Shown here piece after piece: positions 38,201 to 46,209 of a stretch of DNA of 64,000 nucleotides. The notes beneath the pieces were generated by a model. It was not told the DNA's origin. It did no database searches and worked only from the letters and a program-made list of their open reading frames with translations. Source of the stretch: Adiantum capillus-veneris (lineage: Eukaryota; Streptophyta; Polypodiopsida; Polypodiales; Pteridaceae); the NCBI GenBank assembly GCA_014529385.2, contig CM043971.1, positions 99,219,985 through 99,283,984 of the forward strand, read 5' to 3'. A program made the position numbers and the translations under genes. The first letter of the stretch is position 1; each line of letters opens with the position of its first letter.

Positions 38201-41087
38201 ATACATTAGATCGTAGCATGGTTAAATGGTGATGCTTCATAAATTGAACCTAGCTTAAACAGGTGCTCGAGCCTAAATTTAAACTAACCTTGCTAGAAGG
38301 GAGCTTATGTTTGGACTTTGAGAACTAGCATAAGTAATCAATTAGAGCATAGATTAGACATGTGGTGGTGGCCGGCCTTAGAGACCAAAATCTTAATGAG
38401 CTTGGAAAGGTATTTAAGTACTGCAATTTACTTAGTTTTAGTACTCATTAAATGCATAGCTTGACAAAAGGTGGACCTTACATGGATCCTAATTTCAAGA
38501 GGTGTGGTAGACCTTCAAAACAAGCTCATATAGCTTGGACATGTGGTAGACCTTGTATGAAGACTAGTTTAGTCAAGTGTGGTACACCTTGTAACCAACA
38601 CCCATTTGTTATATTAGCTTGGACAAGTGGTGGACCTTGCTTTTATGTTTCAATGGAGCATATTTTGGACAGGTGGTAGACCTTGTTTCTCTCCATGCTT
38701 CAATGGAGAGAAACTTTAGCTTGGACAAGTGGTGGACCTTGTTTTTATGTTTTAAAGGAGCATATTTCGGACAAGTGGTAGACATAGTTTCTCTCCATGG
38801 TTCAATGGAACCCACCTTAGACAAGTGAAGTACCTTGAAACCAAACCCCCATAATACAACCTACTAAATAGGTTGGAAAATTGGTGGGATATGAAACCAT
38901 CCATGATAGAGCATAGTATAGGTGAAAACATAGTGGTCCTTATATCAATTACCCATGCATAGCTTGGACAAGTGGTGGACCTTGATTCTCTCTATGTTTC
39001 AATGGATCCTATCTTGGACTAGAGATATATCTTACTTAGTTCCATGCTTCAATGGATTGTAGCTTGGATAAGGAGTGGAACTTCAAACAAAACTCCACAG
39101 CATAGCATATATTAACAATTCATGGGTTTTATAGAGATTGTCTTGCCTATTTTGGAGAGTTGGTACACCTTTATTCTCCATTCTTCAATGGATCTGAGGT
39201 TGGACAAGCGGAGCTGGAGAAGTGGTCAACCTTAAAATGAAACCTCCCATGCTACAACCCATCATAGATCGTATATGTAGTGGACCTTGAAACTCTTTTA
39301 TGTCCCTAGCTTAGAGAAGCATTGCACTCTTGATTATCTCCATACATGAAGGCAAGGTTGGACAAGTGGTGGACCTTCAAACCAGAATCTCTATGCAATA
39401 ATAGGCAAGTGGTGGAGCTTGTTTTCTCCATGTTCCAATGGAGCCTAGCTTAGACAAACAATGGAGCTTGCTTCTCTCCATGTTTCAATGGATCCTAGCT
39501 TAGAAAAGTGGTGGAGCTTTCCTTCTCTTCATGTTCCAATGGACCATAGCTTAGACAAGTGGTAGACCTTGAAAAACACCCCCCGTATACAACATATTAT
39601 GGGGTTTTCATGTTTCAATGGCTCCTAGCTTGGACAAATGGTAGAGCTTGCTTCTCTTTATGTTTCAATGGATCCAATCTTAGCCAAGTGGTGGACCTTG
39701 AAACAAGAATCCCCCCCCCCCCCATGTACAATGTATTATGGGTTTTGAAAGCACTGGGAGAAAATAATAGCTTTGATAAGTGGTGGACCTTGCTTCTCTC
39801 CATGCTTCAATGGAGCCGAGGTTGGACACATGTTGGAGAGAAGATGGTTGCCCATGAAATAAGACCATGCATGCTATAATCAATCATATGTTGTACACAT
39901 GGTGGACCTTGCAATTGTTTTATATGCCTAACTTGGACAAGTGGAGGACCCTTGATTACCTCTAGATATCAACAACAAGCCAAGTTTGGACAAGTGTAGT
40001 ACCACCAAACCAGAATCTATATGCTACAATAGAGTATAGGTAGGACACGCGATGAACCTTGATATCAAACCATCCATGCTACTAGAGATGATAGGTTTCA
40101 CATGTGGTGGAACCTTGTATCAATGTTCTATGTGTAGTTTTTGACTAGTGATAGACCTTGAAACTAATCCCTCTAGGCTACAAGAAAAAAGAGATGGATG
40201 AGGAGGCTAGACTACTTTTGTTGCATCAATGCATCCCATGTTACCACATATACTATAGGGTTCTTGGATAAGTGTTGGATCTTGTGTCAATGCTCCATGT
40301 CTAGCTTGGACAAGTGGTGGACCTTGGTTCTCTCTATGCTTCAAATGGGCAATAGATTGGAGACACAGTGGCCTTTTTTTTCCAATGATTTTATTTTTTG
40401 GAAACCTTGGAGGCACCATGTAAGAGGCACTCTAAGTCTTCCATACAATGGACCTATTGGACTATAAAATAATGATATCTTTCTTTGATATTGTCATTAT
40501 TTTATGCATAATATTATCTTCTTTTTGCAGACACAAAGGAGTTAAGTGATATAAAAACTAGATGTATTTCACACTATGATTGGCATGAAGATCCTTTTGG
40601 GACACCAACTTTTCCTATTCCCAAAGATGTAATTTTCCATATTAACGGTGTGGATTTTGAAGTGCGACTTTCATGTATTGAAGGAGCTGGTTATGGGCTA
40701 TTTGTGCATACTACCCTGGAAAGTGGTTTGACTATTCTAAACTATGGAGGGCATAAGTATAGATTTCAAGACTGGAAAAAGATATGCAAAATATTTCCAA
40801 GAGCTTATAAATATTCTCTTCTAGAGGATCCAAACATAGAAGAAGAGGAAGATCAATCATACATTATTGGTTGTGTAGAAGAAGGAAACGTGTCGGGCTA
40901 TATAAATAGTTCTCACAGTACAAATGTCTGTCCCAACGTACGCTATACATTTGATCCAAATTTGCCACCTTGGCATAAATGCACCTCTTCACACATCAAG
41001 TCAGAAGAATATGGCCATGTATGCATTGAGACTATTTGTCAAGTTGAAGCAGGAGAAGAGTTGTTTGCTGACTATAACTTTACTTGA
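35277..41087 (+). CDS. ParB/DGQHR-like plus SET domain fusion gene (multi-exon; exons listed separately)
   Basis: Acceptor TTTTTGTTTCAG at 35265-35276 precedes ATG 35282. Exon 35282 to 36468 (one TGA and one frame change inside), intron 36469-36552 (GGGAT/GTAAGT...TTTTTAG), exon 36553-37933, intron 37934-40530 (GACAC/GTATGT...TTTTTGCAG) and exon 40531-41087 with stop TGA. Both introns keep the frame exactly (phase 0, then phase 1: c+ac = His). The product joins an N-terminal domain, a ParB/DGQHR-like nuclease-fold domain, a long helical region and a C-terminal SET (protein lysine methyltransferase) domain. The fusion is inferred from splice phase and consensus. The 2.6-kb second intron is full of array cores. 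Breaks at 35681 and about 35820 mean the copy may be inactive, or carry sequencing indels. Confidence 0.7.
35282..35824 (+). CDS. ParB-SET gene, N-terminal exon part (hypothetical domain)
   Basis: The start MAPKKQVARVAVSVDYTCND follows the splice acceptor directly. The 133-aa frame (to TGA 35681) has KWYLDIHGIEGAQFHKVHLF and SPGAYALERMSRN and no recognised family. Beyond the TGA the same frame continues with a very basic linker (ASRPPSTKKQAKLQKVAAK), a possible nuclear localisation signal, to 35824. The ParB-like frame (from 35815) is shifted by one base, so at least one nonsense and one frameshift separate this part from the rest, unless a small intron is missed (donor-like AAG/GTGAAA at 35690). 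Confidence 0.55.
35815..36468 (+). CDS. ParB-SET gene, ParB/DGQHR-like domain exon
   Basis: From aa 35 of this frame: FDIPIQNCWLAPDHYNAR, then SVLFGFSQGTTKPAVCAYL, and YHYWILDGQHSIYAAKVL, followed by ARIVVNAPPFVANAISAIAN. This is the order of ParB/Spo0J-like domains: a position-naming segment, the G-x-x-x-P loop, a VVDGxHRxxAA helix start, then an an...aN segment. In bacterial proteins the fold binds CTP or DNA. The usual Arg of the DGQHR/GERR box is replaced (DGQHS), so activity cannot be assumed. The frame leaves the exon at GGGAT/GTAAGT. Confidence 0.65.
36469..36552 (+). other. Intron 84 bp in the ParB-SET gene
   Basis: Donor GAT/GTAAGT and acceptor TATTTCTTTTTAG/GCT are both strong, with a TTAATTATTT-like branch region. 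Removing it joins codons in phase 0 (WD/AFLRLARM). Without removal the frame ends 12 codons later. Confidence 0.85.
36553..37933 (+). CDS. ParB-SET gene, central helical exon (about 460 aa)
   Basis: It continues AFLRLARMSAAASWIAKQAH from the ParB exon. Mid parts: ENLEEENKKPPTTVFRYLCG, a charged coiled-coil-like stretch (aa about 75-110), PWSIYVVSLQMEGNLYLMRH, then LDGILAIAGGSTDPGFVFLA and FVDFTNFTKLQCAFDAMG. The end is acidic and Gln-rich (PQREEEQQQHHPLSMEDFLE). No family was recognised, and a predicted-structure search would be informative. Composition and unbroken length (1381 bp) argue for past or present selection. Confidence 0.6.
37934..40530 (+). other. 2.6-kb intron of ParB-SET gene filled with array cores
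   Basis: The donor is GACAC/GTATGTTTTGAG and the acceptor CTTCTTTTTGCAG/ACACAAAG. From about 38450 to 40330 the intron holds many diverged plus-strand copies of TTGGACAAGTGGTGGACC with TCTCCATGTTTCAATGGAGC spacers, plus a 13-base C run at 39711-39723. Open frames in it are by-products of the repeat. Confidence 0.7.
40531..41087 (+). CDS. ParB-SET gene, SET domain exon
   Basis: The frame is open from the acceptor: THTKELSDIKTRCISHYDW (first H formed across the splice), then GTPTFPIPKDVIFHINGVDF. The SET motifs follow in order: EGAGYGLFVHTTLESGLTIL (GxGLF start), SGYINSSHSTNVCPNVRYTF (equivalent of the INHSxxPN knot, with the His altered) and CQVEAGEELFADYNF (GEELxxDY). SET domains transfer methyl groups from S-adenosylmethionine to lysines, typically on histones. 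It lacks the pre-SET and post-SET cysteines of the SUV39 class. Without the splice to 37933 there is no good start codon for the first 40 residues. Confidence 0.72.
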
Positions 41088-41729
41088 CATTGTAAAGTAT
41101 TGTACATGGATGGAAATCTCAAGTACATGCATCATTTTCATTTTTCATGGATGAAATCTCAAGTAAATATAACATTTGATTATTGTTTAGTTTATGTTCA
41201 ACGAGAATCTAGAGTGCTCTTATGCTTTGTGTGTTGTCTAACATATTTGACTACCTTGGCCATAGAATCTTGATTCTACTCTAGATTTGTGATAAATCTT
41301 ACCAAAATTTAATCAATGTCTAGGTTGGACAAGTGGTGGGGCTTCAAACATTACTGTCTTAAACAAGTGGAGTTATCTTACTTGAATAAGTGGTGGCCTT
41401 TGAATCCAAATCTAAGCCAAATCTCTAATTATTTTCTTGTAGTCTAGGTTGGACATTTGGTGGACCTTGTATCCATGTTTCCTCAACAAGGGTGGCTTTT
41501 AGTTTTCACTTTAAGTACTCATCTTTAATAAAGTGTAGGATGGAAAATGTTGAGTTAGTAGATTGTATTTTAGACAAGTGGTGTTTGGTGTACGAATGCT
41601 GAAAATGGTTGCAAGGATTCTAACAACGACTTTACCTTAAATAAATTTCTTACTAGGAGTTCTACATATAAATATGGTGAATAAAATTCTAGTGGTTTTG
41701 AGATACCATTTGTGTGTGTGTTTTCTTAG
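41088..41729 (+). other. Spacer with diverged core motifs
   Basis: Plus-strand cores such as GTTGGACAAGTGGTGGGGC (near 41325), GTTGGACATTTGGTGGACC (41450) and TTTTAGACAAGTGGTG (41575) are visible. It ends with a pyrimidine-rich acceptor TGTGTGTGTGTTTTCTTAG at 41711-41729. Confidence 0.65.
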
Positions 41730-41899
41730 ATTCACAAACTGGGATGGATAATGCTCCTATGGTTCAGTCAACAACTATAGAATCCATAGATTCTATGGTT
41801 TCTAAAGTGCCCAAGATGGATGATATTTCTATACTAGAGTCTAGTGTTGTGCAACTTGAGCAAGCTTCCAATGATGAGAACCAAGAAATCGATGCTTAA
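41730..41899 (+). CDS. Possible 5' exon of the FCP1-like gene
   Basis: It starts right after TTTTCTTAG. The frame runs TGMDNAPMVQSTTIESIDS to NDENQEIDA and ends in TAA at 41897-41899, one codon before the ATG of the FCP1-like ORF and in the same frame. It is either a short acidic N-terminal extension cut by a nonsense codon, or 5' leader. No domain recognised. Confidence 0.4.
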
Positions 41900-41902
41900 A
41901 AA

Positions 41903-42928
41903 ATGCAACATACATCAAAAGACACTGAAAAGTCCACTCACAAGCTATTGCCAATTGGTACTACGTCATGTAGCGTAGATGTTGAGAAATCCATGCTTAC
42001 AATTATATTGGATTTAAATGGTCTATTGTTGAAACGTTCCCCTCAACCATCCTCACACCACAACTCAGTGCAAATGGATTCAAAAAGATATATTATACTC
42101 AGGCCAGGTTGCATCCAATTCTTGAAGACTATTTTACAAAGGTTTAATGTTGCAATTTGGTCGACAGCTACTAGGAATAATGTGTATCAAATCCTTGCAG
42201 CACTAAACAACTTAGCTGAGGATACATTTCCTTTCTTTGCAATTTGGTCGCAAGATGTTTGCTACACCGCTCAAACTCAAAAATTGTTTAGACCCGACAA
42301 TCCAAACGTTGAGGCAATGTTCAAGCCTCTAGCCAAAATTGCCATGGGGTTTGAATGTGATCCACAAAGAACAGTGCTTATTGATGACTCTCCTTACAAG
42401 GGATGTATTTCACCAACAAACAATTGCATTTTTCCACCACAATTTGATGCTGAGAAGATGGTTGACAATATGCTCTTGGAGGAGCTACTGCCATACTTGA
42501 TTCAGCTTGATGAGAGAAGGGATGTGCGTGATTTAATTGCTTCTAATCGTTATGGACAACCTATAGTGACAAATGATAGTGAATACAAACAAATCATGGA
42601 GTATTGGAAGCAGAAAAATGATGTTTGGTCAGCTAAGGTGTTCTTTACAAGAAGAATACCACCTGCAAAAGGTGACAGAGATGAAACTATCATTGAAGAT
42701 GCAAGTGACACAAGCCACCGCAATGAAATGAGAAGAGCCCAAATACAAGAGATCTTGGCAAAGGAGCGTACACCCATTGAAATCATGAAGGCGTCACAAT
42801 TGACCACTTTAGCTAGGCAATTGGGTTGTAACACAAAAGGAGTTTTGAAGGCAACCACAGCAAAGGCTTATATAAATAAGGTGAAAGCTGAGAACAATCT
42901 TCTAAGGCTGGATAGAAAGCAACCCTAA
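41903..42928 (+). CDS. FCP1/NIF-type HAD phosphatase-like protein (341 aa) with SAP-like tail
   Basis: HAD motif I is TIILDLNGLLLKR (D37-L-N39 instead of the DxDxT of active phosphatases; the DxNGLL form also occurs in a plant NIF-like group). Then RPGCIQFLKTILQRFNVAIW, motif II IWSTATRNN (W86 on) and motif III VLIDDSPYKG (D161-D162) follow. FCP1-family enzymes dephosphorylate the RNA polymerase II tail. The missing second Asp makes catalysis doubtful. The C-terminus (TPIEIMKASQLTTLARQLG) resembles a SAP-type DNA-binding helix pair. The ORF ends at TAA 42926-42928. Alternatively it is spliced in phase 0 at AATAAG/GTGAAA (42880) to an exon at 54327, across the gypsy insertion. Confidence 0.72.
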   Translation: MQHTSKDTEKSTHKLLPIGTTSCSVDVEKSMLTIILDLNGLLLKRSPQPSSHHNSVQMDSKRYIILRPGCIQFLKTILQRFNVAIWSTATRNNVYQILAALNNLAEDTFPFFAIWSQDVCYTAQTQKLFRPDNPNVEAMFKPLAKIAMGFECDPQRTVLIDDSPYKGCISPTNNCIFPPQFDAEKMVDNMLLEELLPYLIQLDERRDVRDLIASNRYGQPIVTNDSEYKQIMEYWKQKNDVWSAKVFFTRRIPPAKGDRDETIIEDASDTSHRNEMRRAQIQEILAKERTPIEIMKASQLTTLARQLGCNTKGVLKATTAKAYINKVKAENNLLRLDRKQP

Positions 42929-42989
42929 GGTACTAGTGACATGTCATATATTCTTGATACACATGCTTGAACACTCATGTGCATGGTAT

Positions 42990-44598
42990 TGATAGCCGTT
43001 TTTCGGCTCTTTGTAATTGCCACAATGAGTTACCTCACCCTACCAAAATCACACAAACACTGTGTCTATCCCTACCATTTCACTGTACATAGGCGTGCGT
43101 GAGTCACGGGACTTTTCCCATATCTTCTTCAAAAACCCTCAATTAGCTAGTCATTGGGCTAGTTGAGCCAAAAAAATAAAAAAAATAAAAAAATAAAAGT
43201 ATATTATGGCCTCTTTGTGTGTAAATATTTCATTGTATATATGGCCTAAATATAGGGATTTTTTATAATTATTTTGGTATTTTATTTAAATATTTCTACT
43301 TAGGTGTGTGTTTTATTAAACCTATGTACACCTTCTTTCATCCTCTTACACCATAATTATATTTTTTGCCAATATGTACATACTCTAACCTCATATTTTT
43401 CCTTTATACAAATCACTCCCACATTTTCACCCTCACCCTCGTGAAAACAAAAAATTGATTTCTACTCATTGGTTACTTTTATTATATTATTTACTTGCAT
43501 ACCTTTTCCTCTTTCACCCAAAATAATTCAAGGAGGGACCATATCATATGATTCCAATATCTTTCCATATCCATAACTCCTCCATATTTTTATTATTTTT
43601 ACTCATTATTCTAACACCATGTGCTCATTGAGCTAAAGTCCATGAATAGTCCATACACTAGTCCCACCATGTATATATTTCTTATTTCACCAATAATCCT
43701 CCTCCATGCATGGGTCAAGGGCAACTTGAATGCCTTGTATTATAATATGACAAAGGAGGGGCTCACTCTTGGATGCATTGTCCAAATTCAACAAAGGAGG
43801 GGGCCACTAAAAGACTTTTGCAGGCATAAAAAACAGGCTTTTTGGTGAGAATTTTGGCACCTATCTCCACTCCGAATTTGAAGCGGTGGTCAAAAGAGAA
43901 AATGTAGCCCACGCTCTGAATAATCACCTCAAATTTTTTCATGATTTTTGGAGCTACCAGCGGTGAGCTATGATTTTTTGAGTGGACCCCAGTTTGCCCA
44001 CTTTTCTCACAAGTAGCCCTTAGTCTTCTCTCACCCTTCCACACACCTACTCACTCTTACACATCCCTCCCTCTCCTTCCCTCACTCAAACCTGCAATTT
44101 CCATGGCTTCTCCCACCCTCTTCACCATTACCCTTCTCTTTCATCCCTATAGTTCTTTTATGAACCTCTACATACATACACCCTCTCCATGTCTCTCTCT
44201 ATTGCTGCTATGTTACAATTTCATTTACCTCTCCTAAAATATCTAAAATTCAGCATCTTAACCATGATAACTTCTGCAAATTGAGGATTTTTCATCAACA
44301 AATCCTCTTTTCATCGTGGTGGTCAACCGTGGCGGCGGCGTAAAGAAGCGAAGAAGAAGAAGAAGACCAACGGTCATTTTTTCCACAATCTACACAAGGG
44401 TGAGTTCAAGCTTCTTAAAAGCTTCACCATCTCAATGATTCTCTTTTAATTCACCCCTCTTCCTTCATCAAATCAACTCACTCTACCCATTGTAAATGTA
44501 ACATTGACTTTCTAGTGATTACTAACGACTAACATACTAACACAAAATAGCATTGACCTAACCATAAAAGACACCTCACCTCAAGACATGTATAGTAA

Positions 44599-44645
<47 letters not shown>

Positions 44646-45672
44646 CCCCCTTCCTTAAAACTTACTTTCACCTTCTCTACCATCAATAATGCTCTCTTTT
44701 GAGCCCACACCCATGACTCAAGCAGACAAAGAAGGCCCGCAATGTTTTGATATTCAAAAAAATCATAATCCTGATTTGTTAGCTTGTAAATTAGGATTTT
44801 CAATAATCTTAATGAGGGGTCTCCAACCTATAAATAGGCCCCTCTCCTTCTTGTAAAACACCCTCCAATATCTCACATAGCACCCCAACACTCTATGCGT
44901 GAGGAGAGACTTAGGTGTAGCAACCACTTGTGAGCTTCACTCTTGGTGTGAGAGAAGCCTTCAAGCTACACATTGCAAGTGAGAGAGCGTGAGTTCCACA
45001 AATCTCAAAACCACTATTGTATATGCTCCTTCATCATCAATAAATTGAGGTTTGGTGCATCAGAGGAGTGATTCGACGTTCAAATCTTCGTCCTTCCATT
45101 TGTGCAATACGGTTTGGTGAATTCAAGGTGACTTGTGTATTTGAGTTTTATCGGTTGATCTTGATTTTAGAAAGTGTTTTAGTGTGTTTTTCATTGCCAG
45201 TTTTGTGTCCATTGTAAGAGGGTATTGTGGTGAGAGGTCTCCCACACCCTAAGACAGTGTGTGTGTGTTTTGGCAATGTTTAGCAATCACTAAGCATTGA
45301 GTGAGTTTATACAAGTTCTACGATAGCATCATAACGAACCATCTCCATTTGCAAGTCACAAATACGGTATTACGCAAGATCCTTTTCTCTCTCTCTTCCC
45401 TTTGCTCTAGCTCTCTCTGGTCCAGTTTGTGTGTGTCTTGGTGTGAGGTTGTTTGTGTGTGTTGTGTGGTGCATCTTCTTGGTTGTGCCAAAATCTCTCT
45501 TGCGTCCTAGTTCGCATACCATAACTAGGTGGTGCCCCTATCTTGTTTGGGTTTGGCTGTGGGTTTGTTGTTGTGTTGTGCTTGTGGTTGCCCCAGCCCC
45601 AATTGAGCAGCACGGGAGCCTTGAGGGGTGTTTAGAGGTCGCCTCTCTTGTTGCCCGCCCCAGACCGCCTCA
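42990..45672 (+). repeat. 5' LTR of the gypsy element (2683 bp)
   Basis: Starts TGATAGCCGTTTTTCGG and ends CCAGACCGCCTCA. It contains a TATA box (CTATAAATAGG, 44828-44838) with a pyrimidine-rich start region, a CT tract near 44600-44645 and AATAAA near 45044. Open frames inside it recur identically in the 3' LTR and have no known domain, so they are not annotated as genes. Confidence 0.95.
44828..44838 (+). promoter_or_regulatory. TATA box in the 5' LTR
   Basis: CTATAAATAGG, the plant TATA consensus, is followed about 30 bp on by CTTCTTGTAAAACACCC. The probable RNA start is near 44865. The 3' LTR has the same box at 53445-53455. Confidence 0.7.
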
Positions 45673-45676
45673 ATTT

Positions 45677-45693
45677 TGGTGCCCCCACTGAGG
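45677..45693 (+). promoter_or_regulatory. Primer-binding site of the gypsy element
   Basis: TGGTGCCCCCACTGAGG starts 4 bases after the LTR end. The TGG start and distance fit a tRNA 3' end complement. I cannot name the tRNA from sequence alone. Confidence 0.7.
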
Positions 45694-45750
45694 AAAGGCT
45701 TGTGTATCTTTTTGTGTAGGTTCAACCTTTAGCATAGTCAAGTAGGTTGC

Positions 45751-45963
45751 ATGAATCACGAGAATTTGTATGATCCTTTCATTCCCATTGCAAGGCAAAA
45801 GGTACACATAATTGTTAGTACTAAGTTGCAATTTCAGCGAGTAATTCGTAGGATTTTAGGTCCTCTTAGGTTGGCCGAGATAAACGCTTCAGTAAACCCT
45901 TTTATTTTGCCTCTGATTAGGTACGACCTTAGTTTGGACGTCTATATTTTTGTTTTGTTTTGA
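45751..45963 (+). CDS. Gypsy leader small ORF 1 (70 aa)
   Basis: Starts MNHENLYDPFIPIARQKVHI. It aligns end to end with the next small ORF: RILGPLRLAEINASVNPFIL against FMFGAQRVGEILASPNPVIL, then PLIRYDLSLDVYIFVLF against PLIDYHRSFDVNIFILL. The shared pattern shows that the two arose by duplication and kept their protein sequence, so they are probably translated. No known family. Some Tat-lineage elements carry an extra ORF before gag, but I recognise no similarity to it. Confidence 0.6.
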   Translation: MNHENLYDPFIPIARQKVHIIVSTKLQFQRVIRRILGPLRLAEINASVNPFILPLIRYDLSLDVYIFVLF

Positions 45964-45984
45964 GTATTAGGTCATGCATAGACC

Positions 45985-46203
45985 ATGGATAATGGCCCAG
46001 GAATAGAGGTTTTCCCCTTCCATTTCACTCCACACATTAGAATAAACATTGCAATTAGTAGAAAAATCCATTTTCAACAACGTATGGTATTCATGTTTGG
46101 TGCCCAAAGAGTAGGAGAAATTCTCGCATCACCAAACCCTGTCATTCTACCTCTTATTGATTATCATAGGTCATTTGATGTGAATATTTTTATTTTGTTG
46201 TAG
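45985..46203 (+). CDS. Gypsy leader small ORF 2 (72 aa), paralogue of small ORF 1
   Basis: It lies 21 bp after small ORF 1 and ends 6 bp before the gag-pol frame opens. Starts MDNGPGIEVFPFHFTPHIRI. The end ...RSFDVNIFILL is hydrophobic. The similarity with small ORF 1 is clearer at protein than at DNA level, which argues for selection. It could be a small virion or regulatory protein, or a leader ORF controlling gag translation. Confidence 0.6.
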   Translation: MDNGPGIEVFPFHFTPHIRINIAISRKIHFQQRMVFMFGAQRVGEILASPNPVILPLIDYHRSFDVNIFILL

Positions 46204-46209
46204 AATAGA

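Noticed and set aside
43621-45725. ORFs inside the gypsy LTR (and their copies at 52236-54434) as genes
   Set aside because: They repeat identically in both LTRs and lack domains. Some overlap CT or GT-rich text.
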